Source of the DNA: Deltaproteobacteria bacterium
Lineage (GTDB): Bacteria > JADJOY01
Length of the DNA stretch: 64,000 bases
Reading direction: 5' to 3'
NCBI GenBank assembly: GCA_016713535.1
Contig: JADJOY010000022.1
Location: 147,957-211,956 of the forward strand
The notes under the pieces are model-generated. The model had not been told where the DNA came from. It did not search any database and saw only the letters and a list, made by a program, of their open reading frames with translations. Both the position numbers and the translations under genes were made by a program. Shown here piece by piece: positions 36,796 through 46,893 of the stretch. Each line of letters begins with the position of its first letter. Within the stretch, counting starts at the first letter, position 1.

Positions 36796-39634
36796 ATGTC
36801 CGACGTCGACCGCTGGCCTCATCCGTCGAACCTCGCCTTCGTCGAGGAGCTCTACGTCCGGTGGCTGGGCGATCCGGACTCGGTTGACGACTCGTGGCGA
36901 AGCTATTTCTCGACGCTTCCCGGCGACGGCCGCCTCTCCACGCGTCCCCGCCTCGGCCCGAGCCCCCGGGTGACTTCGATCTTCCGGCCGAATGGCGGAA
37001 ACGGGCACGACCGGCCGGCCCCAGCCGCCTCCCCGAACTCTGGCGCGGGGCCGGACCAGTCCATCCAGCTTCTCCAGGACCGCGTGGACCAGCTCATCCG
37101 CGCCTTCCGGCTGCGCGGACATCTGATCGCCTCGGTCGATCCCCTCGGGATCCCCCGCGCGTACCAGCGCGAGCTCGATCCGAACTTCTACAAGCTGACG
37201 GACGAGGATCTCGACCGGGTGTTCTCGAGCGAGACCATCGCTGGCGAAGGCGGCCTGAGCCTGCGCCGAATTCTGCGACGGCTGCACTCCACGTATTGCC
37301 GCACGATCGGCGTGCAGTTCATGCACATCACCGACTACGGCGTGAAGGCGTGGCTGCAGAGCCGCATGGAGACCTCCGAGAACCGGCTGGTGCTGAGCCG
37401 TCATGAACAGCTCCGCATCCTCCGACGCTTGACCGATGCGGTGATCTTCGAGGAGTTCATCCAGAAGCGATTCCAGGGGGCCAAGTCTTTCTCGCTGGAA
37501 GGTTCGGAGAGCCTGATCCCACTCCTCGACCTGGCGATCGAACATGCCGGCGACCTCGGCGTGGAGCAGATCGTGATCGGCATGAGCCACCGCGGGCGGC
37601 TCAACGTGCTGTCGAACATCATGCGGAAGAGCGCCGCCGAGATCTTCGCCGAGTTCGAGGACTCCAACCCCGAACTCTCGCTCGGGCGCGGCGACGTGAA
37701 GTATCACCTCGGCTATTCGAGCGACTGGCAGAACACCTCCGGCAAGAACATCCACATCTCGCTGTGCTTCAACCCGAGCCACCTCGAGTTCGTCGGCCCC
37801 GTCGTCCAGGGGCGCATCCGCGCCAAGCTCGACCGCATGGCGGGTGACGATCCCGCCGCTCGAGCGCTCGGGATCGTGATCCACGGCGACGCGGCTTTCG
37901 CCGGCGAGGGAGTGGTCCAGGAGATGCTCAACATGGGGCGCCTGGATCCCTTACTCGACCGGCGGCACGATCCACGTGGTCGTCAACAACCAGATCGGCT
38001 TCACCACGCCGCCGTCCCAGGCGCGTTCTACGACGTACCCCACGAGCGTCGCTCGAATGCTGCATTCGCCGATCTTCCACGTGAACGGCGAGGATCCCGA
38101 AGCCGTCGCGCAGGTGGTTCGACTCGCACTCGACTTCCGGCAGCGCTTCCGCCGCGACGTGTTCATCGACATGTACGGCTATCGGCGCCGAGGTCACAAC
38201 GAAGGCGACGAGCCTTCGTTCACCCAGCCCTTGCTCTACAAGGCGATCGAGGCTCGCAAGGGGGTCCGCGAGGGCTACCTCGACCACCTGCTGCGTCTCG
38301 AGGGCGTCACCCGGGAGGAAGCCGACGCACTCGCGGCCCGGCGCCGCGAGCACCTCGAGAACGAGCTCAAGCGCGCTCACTCGGCGAAGGTTCTGCCGAC
38401 CGACGCTCCCATGGGTGGTGTGTGGCGCGGTTACTCGGGTGGCAACGAGCTCGAGGTCGAAGAGCTCGAGACCGGGGTCGCGCGCGACCGACTCGTCTCG
38501 TTGCTCGAGGTCCAGACGAAGCTCCCGGCCGACTTCCGTCCTCACGCCAAGATCGTGAAGATCCTCGAGGCGCGACGCGACATGGCAGCGGGGCGCAAAT
38601 CGCTCGACTGGTCAGCAGGCGAGAACCTCGCGCTCGCGACGCTGGCCGTCGAGCACGTGCGAATCCGGCTCACGGGCCAGGACGCCGAGCGCGGCACGTT
38701 CAGCCACCGGCATGCCGTGCTGCACGACTACGAGGACGGCCACACATACATGCCGCTCGCGCATCTCGCGGCTGGACAGGCCGCAGTCGAGATCGCCAAC
38801 AGCCCGCTCTCGGAGATCGCGCCACTGGGGTTCGAGTACGGCTACTCGTTGGACCGCCCGGACGCGTTGGTATTGTGGGAGGCACAGTTCGGCGACTTCG
38901 TGAACGTCGCACAGGTCGTCATCGATCAGTTCATCGTGAGCGCCGAGCAGAAGTGGCAGCGCCTGAGCGGGCTCGTGATGTTGCTCCCACACGGCCTCGA
39001 GGGTGCCGGGCCCGAGCACTCGAGCGCTCGCCTCGAGCGGTTCCTCTCCCTCGCCGCCGAGGACAACATCCAGATCGCCCAACCGACGACGCCCGCACAG
39101 ATGTTCCACCTGCTCCGGCGCCAGGTTCTCCGCCCGTGGCGGAAACCTCTGATCGTCCTGACCCCAAAGAGCCTGCTACGCCTCCCTGCCGCGACCTCGA
39201 GCCTCGACGAGCTCGCGAGCGGCACGTTCCGGCGTGTGATCGACGACCCGCAGGCCACGGCGAAGGCCAGGAAGGTCGAGCGCGTGCTGCTCTGCACCGG
39301 AAAGGTCTTCTACGAGATCGAGAAGAAGCGGGCCGAGCTCGGACGCGAGGCCGTCGCCCTCCTTCGCATCGAGCAGCTCGCCCCCTTCCCCACAGAGGTT
39401 CTCCGCCGCGCGCTCGCCGTTTATCGGGACGAGACCCCGGTGATCTGGGTCCAGGAAGAGCCCGAGAACATGGGGGCCTGGAGCCACCTGCGGGTCAAGT
39501 TCCTCGATCGCATGTTCGAGCGTCATCCATTTTCTTGCGTTGCCCGCCCGGCCTCGGCGAGTCCGGCGACCGGATCGCACGCGAGTCACAAGCTCGAACA
39601 GGAAGCGCTGCTCGCCGAAGCGTTCGGGCTTTGA
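36796..39634 (+). CDS. sucA: 2-Oxoglutarate dehydrogenase E1 component, frameshifted
   Basis: Thiamin-diphosphate E1 of the 2-oxoglutarate dehydrogenase complex (TCA cycle), about 946 residues, close to the usual length. Motifs are [20 protein letters not shown] at the N-terminus, [34 protein letters not shown] (TPP region), [33 protein letters not shown], and the C-terminal [14 protein letters not shown] and [19 protein letters not shown]. One indel near 37945-37952 splits the frame just before GGTIHVVV. It heads the operon sucA-sucB-lpd. Confidence 0.95.
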
Positions 39635-39686
39635 TCCGCGAGCGCCGCATTTCGTCTGCGACTGTCCTCCGGAGGAAGCATCCGAC

Positions 39687-40913
39687 ATGCCCATCGAGAT
39701 CGTGGTTCCCGGCGTTGGCGAATCCATCACCGAGGTCGAGCTCGGCGACTGGCTGAAGAACGAGGGCGACTGGGTCGAGAAAGACTCGCCCGTCGTGGTG
39801 ATCGAGAGCGAGAAGGCGACCGTCGAGGTTCCTGCGCCGGCGTCCGGCACCGTGAGCAAGATCCTCAAGGCGAAGGGCGCGAAGGCCGCCGTCGGCGAGA
39901 CGATCGGACTGATGGAGGAGGCGTCCCGGCCAGCAGCGGAACCGGCCACGGCCGCGCCCGCTTCAGTCCCGTCACCCGTGCCGGCTCCGGCCGCCGATCC
40001 CCCCCCGCCGGGGGACGTGCGGGTCATGCCGGCCGCCGCCAGAGTCCTCGCGCAGAATCAGCTCCCGGCCGCCGACGTGACGCCGTCCGGACCGGGTGGC
40101 CGCCTCCTCAAGGAAGACGTCGAGCGCCACGTCGCCGAACGGGCCGCCGCGCCACGATTTGCGACACCGGTCACCCCCGCCGCGGCACCCGTGGTCGCGA
40201 GAGAGGCCGCCACCGCCGACGACGAAGTGGTTCCGATGAGCCCGCTCCGCCGCAAGATCGCGGAGCGTCTCGTCCAGTCGCAGCAGACGGCGGCGCTGCT
40301 CACGACCTTCAACGAGATCGACATGTCTGCGGTGATGGCGCTGCGCAAGCATTACCAGGACGGCTTCACCCAGCGCTACGGTATCAAGCTCGGCTTCATG
40401 TCCTTCTTCGTGAAGGCAGCGGTCGACGCGCTCCATCGCGTGCCCGAGGTCAACGCGGAGGTTCGCGGCACCGACATCGTCTACCACCGCTACTACGACA
40501 TCGGTGTCGCGGTCGGCGGTGGCCGCGGGCTCGTCGTGCCGGTGATTCGGCACGCCGATCGTCTCTCGTTTTCCGAGATCGAGCTGGCCATCGAGGACTA
40601 CGGCAAGCGCGCTCAAGGCGGGAAGCTCAAGCCCGAGGAGCTCGCCGGCGGCACCTTCACCATCTCGAACGGTGGTGTGTACGGCTCGTTGCTGTCCACT
40701 CCGATCGTCAACCCGCCGCAGGTCGCGATCCTCGGCTTGCACAAGATCGAGGATCGTCCCGTCGCGGTCGCGGGGCAGGTGGTGATACGCCCGATGATGT
40801 ACGTCGCGCTCACCTACGATCACCGGATCATCGATGGCCGAGAAGCCGTCACGTTCCTGAAGCGAATCAAGGAATCCGTCGAGGACCCGACCCGGATCCT
40901 TCTCGAGGTCTGA
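39687..40913 (+). CDS. sucB: Dihydrolipoyl succinyltransferase (E2)
   Basis: A 408-residue E2 core of the 2-oxoglutarate dehydrogenase complex. Domains in order are lipoyl ([17 protein letters not shown], lipoylated Lys at about 43), a Pro/Ala linker, the peripheral subunit-binding domain ([18 protein letters not shown], then GGRLLKEDV), and the catalytic domain from [12 protein letters not shown] to [14 protein letters not shown], with catalytic His and Asp. GGAGGAAG lies just before the ATG. It is 52 bases after sucA. Confidence 0.95.
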   Translation: MPIEIVVPGVGESITEVELGDWLKNEGDWVEKDSPVVVIESEKATVEVPAPASGTVSKILKAKGAKAAVGETIGLMEEASRPAAEPATAAPASVPSPVPAPAADPPPPGDVRVMPAAARVLAQNQLPAADVTPSGPGGRLLKEDVERHVAERAAAPRFATPVTPAAAPVVAREAATADDEVVPMSPLRRKIAERLVQSQQTAALLTTFNEIDMSAVMALRKHYQDGFTQRYGIKLGFMSFFVKAAVDALHRVPEVNAEVRGTDIVYHRYYDIGVAVGGGRGLVVPVIRHADRLSFSEIELAIEDYGKRAQGGKLKPEELAGGTFTISNGGVYGSLLSTPIVNPPQVAILGLHKIEDRPVAVAGQVVIRPMMYVALTYDHRIIDGREAVTFLKRIKESVEDPTRILLEV

Positions 40914-41010
40914 ACCCGTCGGTTTCGCGCTCCGCGTCGCTCCCGGTGACGGACCAGGCGCCCGGTGCGCTCCGTCGTCCCTCGGCTCGACGCTCTCGAG
41001 GCCCATCCCC

Positions 41011-42408
41011 ATGGAACAGCATGCTCACGATCTGGTCGTCATCGGCGCAGGCCCTGGCGGCTATCAGGCGGCGATCCGGGCGGCACAGCTCGGGATGAAC
41101 GTCGGTGTCGTCGAGAAGGACGCGTCGCTCGGCGGCACCTGCCTCAACGTCGGCTGCATCCCGAGCAAGGCGCTGCTCGAGTCGAGCGAGATCTACTCCG
41201 AGGCGAGCCATGGGGTGTTCGCCCAGCACGGCGTCCGCACCGGCACGGTCGAGCTCGACCTCGCCGCGATGCTCAAGCGCAAGGAACAGGTCGTCAAGGC
41301 GCTCACGACCGGCATCGCCGGCTTGTTCAAGAAGCACAAGATCACGCGCTATTCGGGACTCGGGCGGTTCGCTGGCCCGACGCGGGTGCAGGTCGCGGCC
41401 GGAGACGGCGTGGCGTTCGAGCTGACCGCGAAGCACGTGCTGATCGCGACCGGCAGCAAGCCCGCCAGCCTGCCCGGCGTCGAGCTCGACGGCGACCGGG
41501 TCGGCACGAGCACCGAGGCCCTGTGCTACCGGGAGGTTCCCGGCCACCTCGTCGTCATCGGCGCGGGCTACATCGGCCTCGAGCTCGGCTCGGTTTGGCG
41601 AAGGCTCGGCGCCAAGGTGTCCGTGGTCGAGTTCCTCGACCGGATCCTGCCGGGCATGGACAGCGAGATGGCATCCGAGGCGCAGAAGGTATTCGCGAAG
41701 CAAGGGCTCGAGTTCCACCTCGGCCGACGGGTGACCGGCGCGCGCAGCGACGGTGACGGCGCCGTCGTCGAGATGGAAGGCGCCGAGCCGATACGCTGCG
41801 ATCGCGTCCTCGTGGCGGTCGGTCGCCTTCCCTACACCGAGGGGCTGGCGCTCGACGCCGCGGGACTCGCGACCGACGCGAGAGGCCGGATCCCGGTCGA
41901 TGCCCACTGGCAGACCTCGGTCCCGGGCGTGCACGCGATCGGCGACGTCATCGCGGGACCGATGCTCGCACACAAGGCCGAAGAGGAAGGCGTGGCGGTC
42001 GCCGAGTGGATCGGAACCGGCTGGTCCCACGTCAACTACGAGACGATCCCGGGCGTCTGCTACACGAACCCCGAGTTCGCGACGGTGGGCAAGACCGAGG
42101 ACGCACTCAAGGCCGAAGGCATTCCCTACCGAAAGGGCAGTTTCCCGTTCCGCGCGAACGCCCGCGCCCGCACGCTCAACCAGCTCGAGGGTCGGGTGAA
42201 GATCCTCGCGCACGAGCACACCGACCGCGTGCTCGGGATCCACATCTTCGGGCCACGCGCCGGAGAGCTGATCGCCGAGGCGACGCTTGCGATGGAGGTG
42301 GGCGCATCGAGCGAGGACATCGCACGCACGTGTCACGCGCATCCAACCCTGCCGGAAGTGCTTCGCGAGGCGGCCCTGGCGGTCGACGGGCGACCGCTCA
42401 ACATCTGA
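41011..42408 (+). CDS. lpd: Dihydrolipoyl dehydrogenase (E3)
   Basis: A 465-residue FAD/NAD disulfide oxidoreductase. The FAD motif is VIGAGPGGYQAAIRAAQLG. The redox disulfide is in GGTCLNVGCIPSKALL, the NAD motif in VVIGAGYIGLELGSVW, the second FAD motif in GVHAIGDVIAGPMLAHKA, and the catalytic His-Glu is in TCHAHPTLPEVLREA. It reoxidises lipoyl groups of the E2 encoded just upstream and closes a complete sucA-sucB-lpd operon. Confidence 0.96.
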   Translation: MEQHAHDLVVIGAGPGGYQAAIRAAQLGMNVGVVEKDASLGGTCLNVGCIPSKALLESSEIYSEASHGVFAQHGVRTGTVELDLAAMLKRKEQVVKALTTGIAGLFKKHKITRYSGLGRFAGPTRVQVAAGDGVAFELTAKHVLIATGSKPASLPGVELDGDRVGTSTEALCYREVPGHLVVIGAGYIGLELGSVWRRLGAKVSVVEFLDRILPGMDSEMASEAQKVFAKQGLEFHLGRRVTGARSDGDGAVVEMEGAEPIRCDRVLVAVGRLPYTEGLALDAAGLATDARGRIPVDAHWQTSVPGVHAIGDVIAGPMLAHKAEEEGVAVAEWIGTGWSHVNYETIPGVCYTNPEFATVGKTEDALKAEGIPYRKGSFPFRANARARTLNQLEGRVKILAHEHTDRVLGIHIFGPRAGELIAEATLAMEVGASSEDIARTCHAHPTLPEVLREAALAVDGRPLNI

Positions 42409-42443
42409 GGGGCCGGGCTCCTAACGTCGTCGCCGCGTATCCG

Positions 42444-43985
42444 ATGCCCTCGCCCGATTGCTCCGTCGTTCCAGGGTTGGCGCCCGTCGCGTCGCGCCCC
42501 GGAACTCCCGGACACCCGATCCGCACCCACGCCGACTACCTGGCGAGCCTGCGCGGACGGAACCTGCGCGTGTTCGCGCTGGGCGAACGGCTCGCGGAGC
42601 CGGTGGACCATCCCCTCGTCCGCCCCTCCGTGCAAGCGGTCGCCGCGACCTACGAGCTCGCCGTCACCGACCCCGCGCTCGCGACGGCACGCTCGTCGCT
42701 CACGGGCCTTTCGGTGAACCGTTTCCTCCACGTCACCGAGTCACGCGAGGACGTGGTCGCCCAGAACAAGATGCAGCGCCGGCTGGGTCAGCTCACCGGG
42801 ACGTGCTTCCAGCGATGCGTCGGCATGGACGCGATCAACGCGCTCTTCTCCGTGACCTACGACTGCGATCAGGCCCATGGCACCCCCTATCACCCGAGGC
42901 TGAGAGCGTTCATCGCGATGGCCCAGGAGCTCAACCTGGTGATCGGCGGCGCGATGACCGATCCCAAGGGAGACCGTGGCAAGAGTCCTTCCGAGCAAGA
43001 GGATCCGGACGTCTTCGTGCACGTCGTCGAACGCCGGTCCGACGGACTCGTATTACGCGGCGCCAAGGCCCACCAGACGGGTTGCATCAATTCGCACTGG
43101 ATCGTGGTCATGCCCACGATGCGCCTCTCGGCCGAGGATCGCGACTTCGCGGTGGTCGCCGCCATTCCCGTCGAGGCCCCGGGGCTCACGTTCGTCTACG
43201 GCCGCCAATCCTGCGACACCCGCAGCCTGGAGGGTGGCTCGATCGACGTGGGCAACGCCGGCTACTCGGGCCAGGAGGCGATGATCATCCTCGAGGACGT
43301 GTTCGTGCCCTGGCAGCACGTGTTCCTCGACGGTGAGACCGGGTTCGCGGCCCCCCTGGTGGAGCGGTTCACCGCGTACCACCGCCGGAGCTACGTCTGT
43401 AAGACCGGCGTCGGTGACGTTCTCATCGGCGCCGCTGCGGCCATCGCCGACATGAACGGTGTCGCCAAGGCCTCGCACGTCAGGGACAAGCTCGTCGAGA
43501 TGACCCACCTCAACGAGACCATCTACGGAGCCGGGATCGCTTCCTCGCACGAGTCGCGCCGGACCGCCGCGGGGAACTACCAGAACGACGATCTGCTCGC
43601 GAACGTGTGCAAGCAAAACGTCACGAGGTTTCCGTACGAGATGGCACGGCTCGCCCAGGACATCGCGGGTGGGCTGGTGGTGACCCTCCCCTCCGAGCGG
43701 GACCTACGCTCCGAGGAGATCGGTCCGCTGCTCGAGCGCCTGCTCCGTGGTCGGGCGGGCGTCCCGACCGAGCATCGAGTTCGAATGTTGCGACTCATCG
43801 AGAACATGACGCTCGGTCGCAACGCCGTCGGCTACCTCACCGAGTCGCTTCACGGCGCCGGGTCTCCGCAGGCGCAGCGGGTTCAGATCGCGCGGCAGAT
43901 GGATCTCGAAGCCAAGGTCGCGCTGGCCCGCCGCCTTGCCGGCATCGACGATCCGGCCGTAGCCGATTCGTCCACCAAACGATGA
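42444..43985 (+). CDS. 4-Hydroxybutyryl-CoA dehydratase/HpaB-family protein
   Basis: A 513-residue flavoprotein of the 4-hydroxyphenylacetate 3-hydroxylase/4-hydroxybutyryl-CoA dehydratase superfamily. The two cysteines CFQRC (CxxxC) and the His/Tyr/Cys/Lys group in YHRRSYVCKTGVGDVL match the residues that hold the [4Fe-4S] cluster and FAD in the dehydratase AbfD, so a dehydratase/isomerase role is more likely than monooxygenation. The His-to-Cys spacing (H-x5-C) seems one residue shorter than in the clostridial enzyme as I remember it. I chose the ATG at 42444. It follows lpd by 35 bases, but a separate function is likely; it could turn a hydroxyacyl-CoA into an enoyl-CoA. Confidence 0.78.
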   Translation: MPSPDCSVVPGLAPVASRPGTPGHPIRTHADYLASLRGRNLRVFALGERLAEPVDHPLVRPSVQAVAATYELAVTDPALATARSSLTGLSVNRFLHVTESREDVVAQNKMQRRLGQLTGTCFQRCVGMDAINALFSVTYDCDQAHGTPYHPRLRAFIAMAQELNLVIGGAMTDPKGDRGKSPSEQEDPDVFVHVVERRSDGLVLRGAKAHQTGCINSHWIVVMPTMRLSAEDRDFAVVAAIPVEAPGLTFVYGRQSCDTRSLEGGSIDVGNAGYSGQEAMIILEDVFVPWQHVFLDGETGFAAPLVERFTAYHRRSYVCKTGVGDVLIGAAAAIADMNGVAKASHVRDKLVEMTHLNETIYGAGIASSHESRRTAAGNYQNDDLLANVCKQNVTRFPYEMARLAQDIAGGLVVTLPSERDLRSEEIGPLLERLLRGRAGVPTEHRVRMLRLIENMTLGRNAVGYLTESLHGAGSPQAQRVQIARQMDLEAKVALARRLAGIDDPAVADSSTKR

Positions 43986-44049
43986 CGCCCTGGGCCATCC
44001 CGGCGGACCCGGCCGCGGGGGGCAGGACCTTCCTCGAGAAGCGACCGGC

Positions 44050-44712
44050 GTGCTACCCGACGCGCGTACCGACGGACTGGCCGGATTTCCTCTCGTGGCC
44101 GAAACGGTCGTGAGCGCCATCACCGACTCGCTCGCTCCACGGGCGAGGGCGCTGGTGGCGCGGCTCGATGCCCTCGACCGGGCGATGGTGCGCGCGCTAC
44201 CGCGGATTCGCCGGCGTGCGCTGACTCCAGTCCTGGTCGCGGTCACCTACTCGGGATCCGGCCCGGTGTGGTTCGCCAGCGCGACCGTGCTCGCGAGCCT
44301 GACCTCGGTGGGGATCGGCGACGAGCGCGCGATCCGGATCTGGCTCGCGTGCATGACCGGCTCGCTGGCGTCGCTGGTGACCGGCCAGCTACTGAAAAGG
44401 GGCTTCCGCCGTACCCGGCCTTTCGATGCGCTCGAGGGCCACGAGACGCTGGGCCTGCGGCCGCGCGACGCCTCGATGCCTTCGACCCACTCGTCGACCG
44501 CCACCGCGCTCGCCGTCGGACTCGCGCTGGCGGGAAGCCCATGGGCGCCGCTGGTCGCGATCTGGGCAGCCGCCGTGGTCTTCTCCCGCTACTACACGGG
44601 GGTCCACTACCCCAGCGACCTGGCCGCCGGGGTCCTCCTCGGCGGCGCCTTTGGGATCGTCGACTACAGTGGTGTCGTTCGCGTCCTGCTGGGCGCGCCC
44701 CGCCTGGTGTGA
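44050..44712 (+). CDS. PAP2-family phosphatase, membrane protein
   Basis: About 220 residues with several membrane segments. The three phosphatase motifs are present: KRGFRRTRP, SMPSTHSST and SRYYTGVHYPSDLAAG, with the catalytic histidines in the last two. Members dephosphorylate phosphatidic acid, undecaprenyl pyrophosphate or related lipids at the membrane. The start (GTG 44050) is uncertain; a GTG at about 44110 is also possible. It is not clearly linked to its neighbours. Confidence 0.85.
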   Translation: MLPDARTDGLAGFPLVAETVVSAITDSLAPRARALVARLDALDRAMVRALPRIRRRALTPVLVAVTYSGSGPVWFASATVLASLTSVGIGDERAIRIWLACMTGSLASLVTGQLLKRGFRRTRPFDALEGHETLGLRPRDASMPSTHSSTATALAVGLALAGSPWAPLVAIWAAAVVFSRYYTGVHYPSDLAAGVLLGGAFGIVDYSGVVRVLLGAPRLV

Positions 44713-44746
44713 CCGCTCTCGGGACGCGCCCCCGCCTCCAGGCTGC

Positions 44747-45481
44747 TCAGTTGATGCCGATCAGCTCGACCTCGAAGATCAGCGTCGACGCGGGCGGGAT
44801 CCCCGGTCGGCCCTGGGGACCATAGGCCAGGTCGGAGGGAATGACGAGCTGCCACTTGTCGCCGACCTTCATCAACTGCAGGGCCTCGGTCCAGCCCTTG
44901 ATCACGCCGTTGACCGGGAACTTGCTCGGCTCGTTGCGCTTGTACGAGCTGTCGAACTCGGTGCCGTTGATGAGCGTTCCCTTGTAGTGCGCGGTGACGG
45001 TATCGGTGAGCTTGGGGGACTTGCCGTCGCCCGACTTGAGCACCTTGTACTGGAGGCCGCTCGCCGTGACCTTCACGCCGTCCTTTTTCTTGTTCTCGTC
45101 GAGGAACTTCTGGCCCTCGGCCTGGTTCTTGTCCGCCTCGGCCTTCTGTGCGGCCTGCCGCTTCTCCATCATCGCCTTCTGGAAGTCCATCATGACCTGG
45201 CGCGTCTCGTCCGCCGTCATGGTCGAGTCTTTCCCTGCGAGCGCCTCGGTCAAGCCTTTCACGAGCGAGTCCGTGTCGACGTCCCCGGCCGAGGGCTTCA
45301 GGCTCTCACCGACGTTCCGGCCCAGGGCATAGCCGAGCTTCTGCTTGGGTGACCACGAAGCCGTCGCCGGGTTCGGAGCGGCGGTGACGGTCGGTGCTTG
45401 AGCTGGCGCAGCGTCGTGCTGAGCGAGCGCCGGCGCCGCCCAAACGATCATCCCGAGCAACACGATTCCCACACGTTTCAT
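44747..45481 (-). CDS. FKBP-type peptidyl-prolyl isomerase, exported
   Basis: About 244 residues. The signal peptide (VGIVLLGMIVWAAPALAQ) is followed by an FKBP N-terminal dimerisation domain (SPKQKLGYALGRNVGESLK, MMDFQKAMMEKRQAAQKAEA) and a C-terminal FKBP domain (VTAHYKGTLINGTEFDSSY, GVIKGWTEALQLMKVGDK, IPSDLAYGPQGRPGIPPAS). The layout matches Mip/FkpA, periplasmic folding factors. I chose the ATG at 45481 because the signal peptide starts there. It lies downstream of the P450 gene on the same strand. Confidence 0.9.
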   Translation of the reverse strand: MKRVGIVLLGMIVWAAPALAQHDAAPAQAPTVTAAPNPATASWSPKQKLGYALGRNVGESLKPSAGDVDTDSLVKGLTEALAGKDSTMTADETRQVMMDFQKAMMEKRQAAQKAEADKNQAEGQKFLDENKKKDGVKVTASGLQYKVLKSGDGKSPKLTDTVTAHYKGTLINGTEFDSSYKRNEPSKFPVNGVIKGWTEALQLMKVGDKWQLVIPSDLAYGPQGRPGIPPASTLIFEVELIGIN

Positions 45482-45598
45482 TCGCGTCTCCTGGGCTGTC
45501 GATCGGTGCGGCAGCCGCTCGAACGAGGACCGCGGCCCAGCCATTCCGGCGCCGCGAAGCCCGACATCATAGCAGCGCCGCGCCCCCACTTCGCCTGC

Positions 45599-46843
45599 TC
45601 AGCAAGGGGCGACGACCAGCTCGAGCGAGCGCAGGCGTCGCACGAAGACGCTCGCCAGGTGGCTCGGGCAATGGCCCGGCGCGAGGCGGATCCGCCGACA
45701 CCTCGCGAGGAGTTCCTCGAGCACGACGCGCGCCTCCAACCTCGCGAGCGCGGCTCCCAGGCAGTAGTGGATTCCGAGCCCGAAGGCGACGTGGCTCTTG
45801 ATGTTGGGGCGCTCCAGGTCGAGGTGATCGGGGTTCGGGAACACGGCCTCGTCCCGGTTCGCCGCCCCCCACAGGACCATCACGCGGCTGCCGCGCGTGA
45901 GCTCGACCCCGCCGAGCCGGGTGTCTGCTCGGACGACGCGGAAGTGTCCCTGGAACGGTGACTCGAGCCTGAGCGCCTCGTCGAGAAGGTCGCCGATGCG
46001 GGCGGGATCGCTCCGAACGCAAGCCTCGACGTCCGGTCGCTCGACCATGAGTCGCACCGCCGAGCCGAGCAGGCTGGTCGTCGATTCGTTGCCGGCGATG
46101 AAGAGCTGGAAGAGCGCCGCCTTCGCCTCCTCTCGGCTCAGCCCATCGCCCCGGTCGCGGGTCGCACGCACGAGCTCTCCCATCAGATCCTCACGCGGAG
46201 AGTGCTCGGCCTCCCGGAAACGCGCCCGCAGGTACCGCTGGAACGCACCGATCTCACGCAGGCTCTCGGCCCACTGCTCGGCCGTGATCGCGCCACTCAG
46301 CGTGGCGATCGCAGCGTCCGACCAGCGCGCAAGGGTCGAGGCGTCGCCGGCCGGAAGCCCGAGGAGGTCGATGATCACCGCGAGCGGCAACGGCCCCGCC
46401 ACCGCGCCCATCCAGTCGCAACCACCGGTCTCGACCGCACGATCGATCAGCGCGGCCGCACGCGCCCGTACGGCTGATTCCAGGACGGCCATGCGCCGGG
46501 CTTGAAACGCTCGCCCGATGACCCGCCGCTGACGGGTGTGCACCGGCGGGTCGACGGTCGCCAGAACGTCGACCGGCTTGGCCTCGACATCGGCGAGATC
46601 GAGGGCCAGCACCTGGGGGGTGGTGGCGCCACCGGCGAGCAGCACCGCCACGAGATTCGACGAGAAGATCTCCGCAGCGAGCGCGACCTCCTGCACCAGA
46701 GCGTACGAGCTAACGACGTGGAACCCGCCGCCCGGCACCTCGTAAACCGGCGCATGGCGGCGCAGTGCACGGTAGTACCGATACGGTGCTTCGATCACGC
46801 CGGGATCGAACGGATCGAAGTCTCCCGGACGACACTCGCTCAT
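45599..46843 (-). CDS. Cytochrome P450
   Basis: A 414-residue soluble bacterial P450. The I-helix AGNESTTS, the K-helix ExxR (EALR), and the heme-binding [13 protein letters not shown] with the Cys ligand near residue 360 are clear. It would hydroxylate a hydrophobic substrate using electrons from a ferredoxin, possibly the one at 16.8 kb. In this context a steroid or terpenoid is plausible (CYP125/CYP142 start cholesterol side-chain degradation in mycobacteria), but the sequence does not show this. The ATG at 46843 lies 50 bases after the aldehyde dehydrogenase stop. Confidence 0.9.
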   Translation of the reverse strand: MSECRPGDFDPFDPGVIEAPYRYYRALRRHAPVYEVPGGGFHVVSSYALVQEVALAAEIFSSNLVAVLLAGGATTPQVLALDLADVEAKPVDVLATVDPPVHTRQRRVIGRAFQARRMAVLESAVRARAAALIDRAVETGGCDWMGAVAGPLPLAVIIDLLGLPAGDASTLARWSDAAIATLSGAITAEQWAESLREIGAFQRYLRARFREAEHSPREDLMGELVRATRDRGDGLSREEAKAALFQLFIAGNESTTSLLGSAVRLMVERPDVEACVRSDPARIGDLLDEALRLESPFQGHFRVVRADTRLGGVELTRGSRVMVLWGAANRDEAVFPNPDHLDLERPNIKSHVAFGLGIHYCLGAALARLEARVVLEELLARCRRIRLAPGHCPSHLASVFVRRLRSLELVVAPC

Positions 46844-46893
46844 CCGCCCACCGCTCCTGCGCCCGCCACCGCTGGCAACCGCGCCGCTCAGGT

